Source: JAENWD01 sp963796915 (GTDB lineage Bacteria > Acidobacteriota > Vicinamibacteria > Vicinamibacterales > JAENWD01). From it: DNA of 64,000 bases. Of this stretch, positions 50,890 to 59,360 are shown one piece after another. The translations under genes and the position numbers were made by a program. The stretch is taken from NCBI GenBank assembly GCA_963796915.1, contig CAWCNI010000004.1:2728001-2792000 (forward strand), in the 5' to 3' direction. The notes beneath the pieces were generated by a model. It was not told the DNA's origin. It searched no databases and saw only the letters and a list, made by a program, of their open reading frames with translations. Position 1 is the stretch's first letter, and each line of letters begins with the position of its first letter.

Positions 50890-52501
50890 CTAGTGCGTCG
50901 CGTCCGGATGGTCCAGTCGCGGGCGCGAGGGGGCGTTGGCCAGCGTCCACGCGGTGGCGAGGATCGTCTGCGACACACGCTGAAGCTTGTCGAAATCGAT
51001 GCGACTGACTTCGTCGGACGGCTTGTGATAGTCCGCGTGAAGGCCCGTGAAGTAGAACGCCACCGGAATGCCGTGCTGCGCGTACTCGTAGTGGTCGCTG
51101 CGCTCGTAGATGTGCTCCGGGTCGTCCGGCGCGTCGTACTTGTAGTTCAGTGACAGCCCCAGGAACGCCTGATCCACCCTCGCGCACGTGTCTCCCAGAT
51201 CCTGGCTCAGGCGCTTGGAGCCGACGATGTAGACCTCGCTCGAGCCGGTGAGCACCTCGTCGGCGGGCGCGTTGTCGCCCGGCAGCTTCGATCGCCCGAT
51301 CATGTCCACATTCAGCTGAGCGACGACTCGATCGAGCGGCACCGTCGGGAACGTGGTGAAGTATTTCGCGCCCCAGCTGCCGTGTTCCTCGCCCGTGTGC
51401 CACACGAACAGCAGCGAGCGCTTCGGACGCGGACCTGCAGCCACCGCCTCCGCCATCGCCAGCAGCGCCACAGTCCCGGAGCCGTCGTCGTCGGCGCCGT
51501 TGTAGATCTCGTCGCCGTTGGCTGCCGCGGCCTCGCGGGCTGATGGCTTGTGCCGGCCGAGGTGATCGAGGTGCGCGCCGAGCGCGACGTACTCCTGGCG
51601 CAACACCGGATCGCTGCCCTCGACGATGGCGACGACGTTGACGGTGTCTTCGACAGAAATCGCCGCCGGCATCGTCATCGTCACCGACTTGGTCGGCGTG
51701 AACGGAAACGAGTCGCCCGGCGTGCGGTCGGTGGCCCGGTTGGCGATGTGGGGGCCGTCTTCGCGCTCGCCGCGGAACAACGCCGAAACCAGGCGCGGCC
51801 CCGCCAGCACCGTCGGGATGCCGTCCTTCGGCGTCAATCGATCGACACTGAGGGAGCCCTCTTGCGCGTTTTCGCGGCTCCGGTTCCAGTACCGACAGCT
51901 GCTGGAAGGACGCGACGCTGATGATGCCGACGGCTCCGGTGGCCCTGGCGTTGTCGTCAGCAGTGGTGTAGTCAGTGCCCTGCTTCATCTCGTCAGGCAG
52001 CGACGGCCGCGGGATGACGACGAGAACACGCCCCGAGGGATCGATGCCCTTGAACGGATCGACGTGTCGAGCAGGAATGCGCCAGCCCTGGCCCGCGTAG
52101 GCCAGGCCGCCTGACGCGCTGCCCGGCGTCGTGACCAGGAAATCGTCGCCGTAAGTGAAGCGCTGATCGCCGAGCGTGATCGAGGTGCGCGCGGGGTCCA
52201 CCAGGCTTCGCCGGATGCCGATGTGCTGAAAGTACGTCCCCGAGTCGCCGGCAGGACGGGCGCCTACCCTGTCCAGCGACGCAGCCAGATACTCGGCGGC
52301 TGCCCGCAGACCCGGCGACAGCGTCTCCCGGCCTTCGAGCGCATCTGACGCGATGAAGGTGAGATGCCGCCTGAGGACGGGAATCGTGATGGCGTCGGTC
52401 GGCCCGAACACCGTCTCGTCTGCCGTACCTGCGGCCAGTCCGATCACGCACGCCGCGACGACTCCGACCAGTCCAAGGGATCCCGCTAACCGACGCCTCA
52501 T
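50890..52501 (-). CDS. M28-family zinc aminopeptidase, exported (one apparent frameshift)
   Basis: An exopeptidase with signal peptide (LAGSLGLVGVVAACVIGLAAG), a PA-like insert (residues about 130-230) and the M28 domain. Zinc ligands are visible in VALGAHLDHLG, NGADDDGSG, HTGEEHG and LNVDMIGR, and in the C-terminal SDHYEYAQHG and HADYHKPSDE. The frame breaks near 51880; deleting one base restores LEP-SRENAQEGSLSVDRLTPKDG and gives about 536 aa, usual for these periplasmic peptidases. The ATG at 52501 follows the gap that holds the purine-rich array. It probably acts on peptides outside the cytoplasm. Confidence 0.88.
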
Positions 52502-52540
52502 GACGGGATCATCCCATAGATGCGATTGGTAACGCACTGG

Positions 52541-52605
52541 CCCTCCTCGGTCCCCTTGCCCTTCTCGGCTTCCTCGGCTGATCGCCGATCTGAAGATCGG
52601 CCCTA
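52541..52605. repeat. Purine/pyrimidine array and dispersed hairpin
   Basis: CCTCCTCGG, CCCTTGCCC and TTCTCGGCTTCCTCGG units mirror the GCCAAGAGG array at 15010. GCCGATCTGAAGATCGGC with CCTACGGC, from the hairpin family, follows. Confidence 0.6.
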
Positions 52606-52705
52606 CGGCGCCGGCCCCAACGGCGTTACCATGTGCGCGTCCTGGACCTTCCGCTCCCCGCGAGGTCCCGGGCGTGCGCGCGTGGGCTTCGCTATGGAGG
52701 TGCAC

Positions 52706-53297
52706 ATGTCTCGCCTGTCTGCCGGTCTGGCGTTGGTTTCCGGCGCCCTGCTGCTCACCCTCGTCTCGACTGACACCGCGTGGGCGCAGAAGACCATCAC
52801 GTGTGAAAGCGATGGCGGCTACAAGTGACTGCCGGGCCGACACCTACGGGAAGGCCGTGATGGTCAGCGAGAAGTCCAATGGCGTCTGCGTCGGTGGCAC
52901 CACGTGGGCCTACGATCGCAAGGGCGTGTGGGTGGACAAGGGCTGCCGCGGGGAGTTCGAGCTGAACGAGGCGTGGCCCGGCGGCAAGCCAGGCGGCATG
53001 CAGAGGCCGAACCCCGAGGTGAACGCGAAGGTGCCGAAGTGGGCCATCGGCACGTTCAAGGGCACGATTGCCGACTGGGACAACGCGCCACTGACGATGT
53101 CCATCGCCGCCGACGGGATCGCGACCCTGACGACGCCGGAGGGCGACGTCTTCGGCTACTACAACGACGGGATGGTGCGCGTTCCGGGGCCCGGGTCGAT
53201 GACCTTCGAGGTGAAGAAGACTGCCAGCGGCGTGCAGGCGATCAGCCTGACCAATCGCGACCATCGCATTCTTGCGATGGCGCGTCAGGCCAACTGA
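52706..53297 (+). CDS. Secreted DUF3011 protein (one apparent frameshift)
   Basis: A protein of about 196 aa with a signal peptide (LSAGLALVSGALLLTLVS) ending AWAQ. The DUF3011 core is TITCESDGGYK-DCRADTYGK, then GVCVGGTTWAYDRKGVWVDK and GCRGEFEL, with conserved cysteines. The frame breaks at the AAG-TGA near 52826; removing one T gives YKDCRADTYG. The C-terminal half (GTFKGTIADWDNAPLTMSIA) is rich in beta strands and has no name. GGAGG lies 7 nt before the ATG. Its function is unknown. Confidence 0.8.
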
Positions 53298-53328
53298 GCC
53301 AGCCGGATCGATCTGACAATTTCGTGAC

Positions 53329-53351
53329 GGGGCGCGCCGCTGCCGCGCCCC
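53329..53351 (+). terminator. GC hairpin after the DUF3011 gene
   Basis: GGGGCGCG, a 7-nt loop and CGCGCCCC form an 8-bp stem 31 nt past the stop. There is no T-run. The remaining part of the 201-bp gap before otsA shows no clear promoter. Confidence 0.4.
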
Positions 53352-53498
53352 GCCACGGCTTGACCGTTCTCGCCGGCTCGTGGAAGACTGAGCCACGAGC
53401 CACCCGCCCGGGCTCCAGCCCGGTTTGCCGTCCCCGGCCACACTGTCGGTGTCCATTTCCTTCGATCGCTCAACGGGCCAGTTTTCGTCCTGCACCCA

Positions 53499-55751
53499 AT
53501 GAATCGCGCGCTGCGCTTCACGCTCGGTGTTCTTGCCGGTCTCGGCCTGCTGGTGCTGGCCAGCTCGTACTTCGTCAGCCGGACGCTGAACGAGTGGTTC
53601 GAGCGGGACCTGGCCGGCCGGGCCGATCTGGCGATGGCGGGCGCCCGCGATCGGCTGGCGACGGACTGGTCGGGCACGTCGTCATCCCGCATGACCGCCC
53701 TGCTGACGGCGCTGGCCCACGACGAGCGGCTCGTGGCGGCCGCCGCGTGCAGCCGCGAAGGCGCGCTTGTCGCCGCCACTTCCGAATGGCCAAGCGACGT
53801 GCCGTGTTCAGTCGCGGTGCGTCACGTACGGTCGAGCCCGCAGGCGCCGGTCGCGGAATGGCAGTCCTGGCGATCCGTCGTCGAGATCGAGGGCGGCCCG
53901 GTGCACCTGAGCGCCATGCCGCTCATCGACGACGGGCAGGCGCTCGGGGTGATCCTGCTGCTGCACGACTTCGGGTTCGCGGAACGGCGCGAAGCCCAGG
54001 TGCAGAAGCTCCTGGTCGGCACCTTCGCCGTGCTCGCCTGCGCCGCGTCGCTCCTGACAGTCTTCATCCGGCGCGCGTCGTGGCACGGCTGGACCAACGA
54101 AATACGGCGCGTCTTACGTGGCGGCTTTCACAAGCCCGAGTTCCATCCCCTGATGAGCGATGTCCGCGATCTGCTCGATCGCGTCAGCGCCGAGCGCGAG
54201 CTGGAGGGCGCGGGCGGGGCGTGGACGCCGGAGCGGCTCAAGGACTCGCTCCGCCATCGACTGCTGAACGAGCGCGTCGTGGTGCTCTCCAATCGCGAGC
54301 CGTATATCCACGAGCGGCGGCCCGACGGCTCCATCGTCGTCACCCACCCTGCCAGCGGCCTGGTCACGGCGCTCGAGCCGGTGATGCGCGCCTGCTCCGG
54401 CGTCTGGGTGGCGCACGGGAGCGGATCGGCGGATCGGGACACCGTGAACAGCAAGGATCACGTCGCGGTGCCGCCCGGCGAGAGCGCGTACGAGGTGCGC
54501 CGCGTGTGGCTCACGCCGGAAGAGGAGCAGGGCTACTACTACGGCTTCTCGAACGAAGGGCTCTGGCCGCTGTGCCACATCGCACACACGCGGCCGATTT
54601 TCAGATCGGCCGACTGGGAGCAGTACCAGCAGGTCAACGAGCGGTTCGCGCGTGCCGTGTGCGAGGAAGTGGACTCCGAGGACGCGATCGTGCTCGTGCA
54701 GGACTACCACTTCGCGCTCGCGCCGCGGCTCATCCGCAAGCGCCTGCCGCGCGCGACCATCATCACCTTCTGGCACATTCCCTGGCCGAACTTCGAGCAG
54801 CTCGCGATCTGCCCGTGGACCAGCGAGATTCTGGACGGCCTGCTGGGCAGCAGCATCCTGGGCTTCCACACGCAGTTCCACTGCAACAATTTCTTCGACT
54901 CCGTGGATCGCTACCTCGAAGCGCGGCTCGACCGCGAGTTCCATGCGGTGGTCTACGGCGGCGTCCGTACGCTGGTCCGTCCCTATCCGATCTCGATCGA
55001 CTGGCCAAACCGGTGGGCGATGAGCACGCCATCGGCGGCAGCCTGCCGCAGAGAGGTGTTCGCCGATCTCAACCTGCCGCCAGATGCCCTGCTGGGCGTT
55101 GGCGTGGATCGCCTGGACTACACCAAGGGCATCGAGGAGCGCCTGCTGGCGGTGGAACGCCTCCTCGAGCGCTATCCGGAGTACCGCGGGCGCTTCACGT
55201 TCGTGCAGCTGGCCGCGCCGAGCCGCACGTCGATCCCGCAATACCAGGCGCTGCAGGATCGCATCGAGGTGATCAGGGCGCGCGTGAACGCGCGCTTCGG
55301 CACCAGCAGCTATCGGCCGGTGATCCTGCGCCGCGCGCATCACGAGCCGCCGACTGTCTTTCGATTCCTCAAGGCGGCCGACCTGGCCTACGTCAGCAGC
55401 CTGCACGACGGCATGAACCTCGTCGCCAAGGAGTTCGTCGCGGCGCGCGACGACGAACGCGGCGTGCTGGTGCTGAGCTCGTTCACCGGCGCCGCCAGGG
55501 AGCTGGCGGAGGCGTTGATCGTCAACCCGTATGATCTGGACGAGGCGAGCGACGCCCTGCGCGCGGCGCTGCTGATGCCGCCGACCGAGCAGCAGATGCG
55601 GATGCGCGCCATGAGAAGTTTCGTCGCGGAATTCAACGTGTATCGCTGGGCGGCTCGCATGCTTCGGGATGCCGAGCGCCTTCGACGCCGCGAGCGGCTC
55701 GAGGGACGGTTCGCCAGCGCCGTCGACGATCGAGTCGAACTGGAGGCGTAA
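53499..55751 (+). CDS. otsA: Membrane-anchored trehalose-6-phosphate synthase with sensor-like N-terminus
   Basis: A 750-aa protein. Residues 1-255 are not in normal OtsA: a helix at 7-27, about 140 extracytoplasmic residues, a second helix near 170-192 (VGTFAVLACAASLLTVFI), then a HAMP-like linker. The GT20 domain begins near 260 (VVVLSNREPYIHE) and makes trehalose-6-phosphate from UDP-glucose and glucose-6-phosphate: SGLVTALEPV, VQDYHFALAP, TFWHIPWPNFE, GVDRLDYTKGI and SLHDGMNLVAKEFV are intact. It forms an operon with otsB (6-nt gap). The fusion suggests signal-controlled or membrane-localised trehalose synthesis. Confidence 0.92.
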   Translation: MNRALRFTLGVLAGLGLLVLASSYFVSRTLNEWFERDLAGRADLAMAGARDRLATDWSGTSSSRMTALLTALAHDERLVAAAACSREGALVAATSEWPSDVPCSVAVRHVRSSPQAPVAEWQSWRSVVEIEGGPVHLSAMPLIDDGQALGVILLLHDFGFAERREAQVQKLLVGTFAVLACAASLLTVFIRRASWHGWTNEIRRVLRGGFHKPEFHPLMSDVRDLLDRVSAERELEGAGGAWTPERLKDSLRHRLLNERVVVLSNREPYIHERRPDGSIVVTHPASGLVTALEPVMRACSGVWVAHGSGSADRDTVNSKDHVAVPPGESAYEVRRVWLTPEEEQGYYYGFSNEGLWPLCHIAHTRPIFRSADWEQYQQVNERFARAVCEEVDSEDAIVLVQDYHFALAPRLIRKRLPRATIITFWHIPWPNFEQLAICPWTSEILDGLLGSSILGFHTQFHCNNFFDSVDRYLEARLDREFHAVVYGGVRTLVRPYPISIDWPNRWAMSTPSAAACRREVFADLNLPPDALLGVGVDRLDYTKGIEERLLAVERLLERYPEYRGRFTFVQLAAPSRTSIPQYQALQDRIEVIRARVNARFGTSSYRPVILRRAHHEPPTVFRFLKAADLAYVSSLHDGMNLVAKEFVAARDDERGVLVLSSFTGAARELAEALIVNPYDLDEASDALRAALLMPPTEQQMRMRAMRSFVAEFNVYRWAARMLRDAERLRRRERLEGRFASAVDDRVELEA

Positions 55752-55757
55752 GGAGGC

Positions 55758-56504
55758 ATGCATGGGCTGTTCAGCAGAGAAGGCCGGGCGCGGCTGGCCG
55801 CGCTCATGGCCGCACGACCGCTCCTCGGATTTGACTTCGACGGCACGCTGGCGCCGCTGGCCGAGCAGCCCGACCGTGCCGCGATGCGCGCGCCGACGCG
55901 CCGGCTGCTCGTCGCGCTCGCCAGACAGTTCCCCGTCGTCGTGATTTCGGGGCGCGCGCGCGCCGACGTCGCGCGTCGCTGCCGCGGCGTGCGGGTGGCA
56001 GGTGTCGCCGGCAACCACGGCATCGAGCCGTTCGGGCAGAGCGAACGGGTCAAGCGCCTGGTGGCGTCGTGGCACAAAACGCTCGATCGCGATCTGGCCG
56101 ATGTCCCCGACGTCTTCATCGAGGACAAGCGCTACTCGCTGACAGTCGACTACCGGCATTCGCCCGACCTGGAGGACGCCGAGGCCGCCATCCGGCGCGC
56201 CGCGCGGCGGCTGCCACGCGCCCGGCTGCTCGGCGGACGGCACGCCGACTTCAATATCGCTCCCGAGGGCGCGCCGAACAAGGGCACCGCCATGCGCCGC
56301 TTCATGCGCGCGGAGCGTCGCACCGCCGCGTTGTACGTCGGCGACGATCGCACCGACGAGGACGTCTTCGCCCTCGACATGCCGGGCCTGGTCACCGTCC
56401 GAATCGGGCGCCGCCGCGGCTCGCGGGCCGATTTCTTCCTGCGTAACCAGGGGGAGATGGACAAGCTGCTGGCGCTGCTCGCGGAATTGAAGAATGACGA
56501 ATGA
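55758..56504 (+). CDS. otsB: Trehalose-6-phosphate phosphatase
   Basis: A 248-aa HAD-family enzyme that removes phosphate from trehalose-6-phosphate to give trehalose. Motif I is LLGFDFDGTLAPL (DxD with the nucleophile Asp), motif II VVISGRAR, and motifs III-IV include NKGTAMRRFM and YVGDDRTDEDVF. AGNHGIEPFG is also family-typical. AAGGAGG lies just before the ATG. It is co-transcribed with otsA. A GAAGAAT array separates it from mprF. Confidence 0.93.
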   Translation: MHGLFSREGRARLAALMAARPLLGFDFDGTLAPLAEQPDRAAMRAPTRRLLVALARQFPVVVISGRARADVARRCRGVRVAGVAGNHGIEPFGQSERVKRLVASWHKTLDRDLADVPDVFIEDKRYSLTVDYRHSPDLEDAEAAIRRAARRLPRARLLGGRHADFNIAPEGAPNKGTAMRRFMRAERRTAALYVGDDRTDEDVFALDMPGLVTVRIGRRRGSRADFFLRNQGEMDKLLALLAELKNDE

Positions 56505-56556
56505 AAATGAAGAGTGAAAAATGAAGAGTGAAAAATGAAGAATGAAGAATGAAGAT
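56494..56556. repeat. GAAGAAT-type A-rich array
   Basis: Units of GAAGAAT, GAAAAAT and GAAGAGT overlap the last codons of otsB and run into the gap before mprF. It is the same family as 50691-50742. Confidence 0.65.
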
Positions 56557-56603
56557 GCAGATTGACCATTGACGATTGATTGACCCGATAATGGTCGGAT
56601 TGC

Positions 56604-59171
56604 ATGTCGGGCGTGACCGCGTCAGGACTGGGCCGCTGGTGGCACCGGCTCTCCCCCATCATCGGCCTGGTGCTGTTTGTCGCAGCGGCCTTGGTGCTGG
56701 GGCGGGAGTTGCGGCACATGTCGCCCGCCAGGCTCGGCATGGCCCTCAAGCAGTTCCCGCCAGGCGCTGTCGGCCTGGCGATGCTGTTCACCTTCCTGAA
56801 CTACTTCATCCTCACCGGCTACGACCAGCTCGCGTTTCTCTACATCCGCCGGCCGATCGCGCGATGGCAGATTGCCATGGCGTCGTTTGTCGGCTACGCC
56901 ATCGCCAATAGCGTCGGCTTCGCCCTGCTGTCGGGCACCTCGGCGCGCTATCGCTTCTACTCGCGGTGGGGTCTCAGCGGGCAGGAAGTGTCGCGCGTCG
57001 TCCTGTTCTACTCGGGCACGTTCTGGATCGGCCTGCTGACGCTGGGCGGCTGGACGCTGGCGATGGGGCCGAGCCGCGGCATCGATGCGTTCATGCCGAT
57101 GACGCTGGCGCACGCGATCGGGTGGACGCTGCTGGCGACGGCGCTGGCCTACCCGCTGTTCGCAATCGTACGCCGCACGCCGGTGTGCATCGCGGGCATG
57201 GAGATCCCGCTGCCCTCCTTCGGCCTGATCCTCGGCCAGTTCGTCCTGTCGGTCCTCGACTGGACGCTGGCGGCCGCGGTGCTCTACTCGCTCCTGCCCG
57301 ATCCGAGACCAGAGTTCGTGCCATTTGTCGGCGCCTTCCTGGCGGCGCAGGTCATCGCGCTCATCAGTCACGTCCCCGGCGGCCTCGGCGTGTTCGAGTC
57401 GCTGATGATCCTGATGCTGCAGCTGCCGGCAGAAGTCGTGCTGCCGGCGCTGGCGATGTTCCGGCTCATTTACTACCTGGTGCCGCTGGTCGCCGCCCTG
57501 GTCGTGCTGACCATCGACGAGTTCTACCAGCGCCGGCACGTCGTCGGCCAGTGGGGGAACGCCTTCGGCACGCTGACCACGTCGGTGGCGCCCAAGCTGC
57601 TGGCAGTCTTCATGATGCTCGCCGGCGCCGTCCTGATGTTCTCCGGGGCGACGCCGACGTCGATCGCCCGGCTCGCCCGGCTGAATGCCTTCATTCCGCT
57701 GCCGGTCATCGAGCTCTCGCATTTCGTGGCCAGCCTCGTCGGCTTCGGGCTGATGGTGGTCGCCTGGGGTCTGGCGCGGCGGCTCGACGCGGCGTACGTG
57801 TTCGGCACAGCCGGACTCGTCGTCGGCATCGTCGCGTCGCTGCTGAAGGGCGGAGACTACGAGGAGGCCCTCGTCCTGGGCGCGCTGCTCGCGGCCCTGT
57901 TCGCCAGCCGCGACGAGTTCGACCGCAAGGCCGCGCTGTTCGACATTCCCTTCTCAAACGGCTGGATCGTCTGGATGCTGTCTGTCGTCGGCGCGTCGAT
58001 CGGCCTGGGGATGTTCGCATTCAGGCACGTCGAGTTCTCCTCCGACCTCTGGTGGCGGTTCGAGATAAACCAGGACGCGCCGCGCTTTCTGCGGGCCACC
58101 GTCGGCATCCTGATCGCCGTGCTGTTCGTCGGCGTTCGGCGCCTGATGCGCCCGAGCCGTCCGCAGGTGCTGCGGCCCGACGACGAGGCGCTGGTGGAGG
58201 CGGCCCACGTGATCGCGGCGCAACCGCGGACCTGGCCGAATCTCGTGTTCCTGCGCGACAAGGCGCTGCTCTGGAACGACACCCGGTCGGCGTTCCTGTC
58301 CTATGGCGTGCAGGGACGTACGTGGGTGGCGCTCGGCGATCCGGTGGGACCGGAAGGCGCCGCCGAGCCGCTGGTCAAGTCGTTCCTCGAATCGTGCGAC
58401 GACTATCAGGGCGTGCCGGTGTTCTACGAGGCGTCACGCCAGTGGCTGCACGTCTACGCCGACTTCGGCCTGACGTTTGCCAAGCTGGGCGAAGAGGCGC
58501 GCGTGTTCCTGCCGCACTTCGCGCTGGAAGGCAGCGGTCACAAGAAGCTCAGGACGAACCTGAATCGGCTCGGCCGTGACGGCGCTGCCCTCCGCATCAT
58601 CGCGCCCGGTGAGATCGAGGCGATCCTGCCGCAGGTGCGTCAGGTGTCCGACGAGTGGCTGGCCGACAAGGTCGCTGCCGAGAAGGGGTTCTCGCTCGGC
58701 TTCTTCTCCGAAGACTACGTGCGCCGTTTCCCGATGGCGGTCGTGGAAGTCGCCGGTCGCATCGAGGCGTTCGCCACGCTCTGGACTGGCGCCCTCAAGC
58801 AGGAAGTCTCAGTAGACCTGATGCGCTTTCGGCCTTCGGCGCCCAAGGGCATGATGGACGGAATCTTCGCGTGGCTGCTCGAGTGGGCGAAGGCTGACGG
58901 CTACCAGTGGTTCAATCTCGGGATGGCGCCGCTGTCAGGGCTGGAGCTGTCGCCGATCTCGCCGCTGTGGACCAAGGTGGGGCGATTCGTCTACGGGCAC
59001 GGCGAGGCCTTCTACAACTTCCAGGGGCTGCGCGCCTACAAGGAGAAGTTCGATCCGGTGTGGGAGCCGCGATACCTGGCCTATCCCGGCGGCCTGGCGC
59101 TGCCTCGTGTGGTGACCGACGTGTCGGCGCTCATCGCCGGCGGCTATCGACGGATTTTCACGCGACGCTGA
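56604..59171 (+). CDS. mprF: Bifunctional phosphatidylglycerol lysyltransferase/flippase MprF
   Basis: An 855-aa membrane protein with about 14 hydrophobic segments in residues 1-520, the flippase part (SHVPGGLGVFESLMILML is the family motif). The C-terminal cytosolic domain (about 540-850, DUF2156) transfers an aminoacyl group from a charged tRNA to phosphatidylglycerol: WVALGDPVGPEGAAEPLV, SGHKKLRTNLNRLG and WFNLGMAPLSGLE are intact. Such lipids lower negative surface charge and resist cationic peptides. The lysyl or alanyl specificity cannot be told. No strong ribosome-binding site precedes the ATG. Confidence 0.92.
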   Translation: MSGVTASGLGRWWHRLSPIIGLVLFVAAALVLGRELRHMSPARLGMALKQFPPGAVGLAMLFTFLNYFILTGYDQLAFLYIRRPIARWQIAMASFVGYAIANSVGFALLSGTSARYRFYSRWGLSGQEVSRVVLFYSGTFWIGLLTLGGWTLAMGPSRGIDAFMPMTLAHAIGWTLLATALAYPLFAIVRRTPVCIAGMEIPLPSFGLILGQFVLSVLDWTLAAAVLYSLLPDPRPEFVPFVGAFLAAQVIALISHVPGGLGVFESLMILMLQLPAEVVLPALAMFRLIYYLVPLVAALVVLTIDEFYQRRHVVGQWGNAFGTLTTSVAPKLLAVFMMLAGAVLMFSGATPTSIARLARLNAFIPLPVIELSHFVASLVGFGLMVVAWGLARRLDAAYVFGTAGLVVGIVASLLKGGDYEEALVLGALLAALFASRDEFDRKAALFDIPFSNGWIVWMLSVVGASIGLGMFAFRHVEFSSDLWWRFEINQDAPRFLRATVGILIAVLFVGVRRLMRPSRPQVLRPDDEALVEAAHVIAAQPRTWPNLVFLRDKALLWNDTRSAFLSYGVQGRTWVALGDPVGPEGAAEPLVKSFLESCDDYQGVPVFYEASRQWLHVYADFGLTFAKLGEEARVFLPHFALEGSGHKKLRTNLNRLGRDGAALRIIAPGEIEAILPQVRQVSDEWLADKVAAEKGFSLGFFSEDYVRRFPMAVVEVAGRIEAFATLWTGALKQEVSVDLMRFRPSAPKGMMDGIFAWLLEWAKADGYQWFNLGMAPLSGLELSPISPLWTKVGRFVYGHGEAFYNFQGLRAYKEKFDPVWEPRYLAYPGGLALPRVVTDVSALIAGGYRRIFTRR

Positions 59172-59174
59172 GGG

Positions 59175-59356
59175 CGGGCTACGGGCTACGGGCTGCAGAC
59201 TCCTGTAGGGCCGATCTTTAGATCGGCCTCTGGAGATCGGCCTCTGCGCGCTGGCGTCGATCGTCATGGCCAATCTAAAGATTGGCCCTACCGGAAGCCG
59301 TTCCGGGCTACGGGCTGCAGACCGCTGTAGGGCCAATCTTTAGATTGGCCACGACG
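59175..59356. repeat. Repeat cluster: GGGCTAC heptamers, REPIN-like doublet and extra hairpin
   Basis: Inverted GTAGCCC units (59176-59196) are followed by GTAGGGCCGATCTTTAGATC with GGCC, then inverted GGCCAATCTAAAGATTGGCC with CTACC (ends near 59292), more GGGCTAC units and a third hairpin GTAGGGCCAATCTTTAGATT with GGCC. This fills the convergent gap between mprF and the aldehyde dehydrogenase gene. Confidence 0.8.
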
Positions 59357-59360
59357 CCGG

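Noticed and set aside
52821..52830. TGA at 52826 in the DUF3011 gene as a second selenocysteine codon
   Set aside because: The frame after TGA is not DUF3011-like; only a one-base deletion restores YKDCRADTYG, so this is a frame break and not an in-frame recoded stop.
54589..54612. Dispersed hairpin copy (CGGCCGATTTTCAGATCGGCC) inside otsA
   Set aside because: It encodes TRPIFRSADW, which fits the conserved HTRPxFRxxDW motif of the synthase, so the palindrome is most likely coincidence rather than an insertion.
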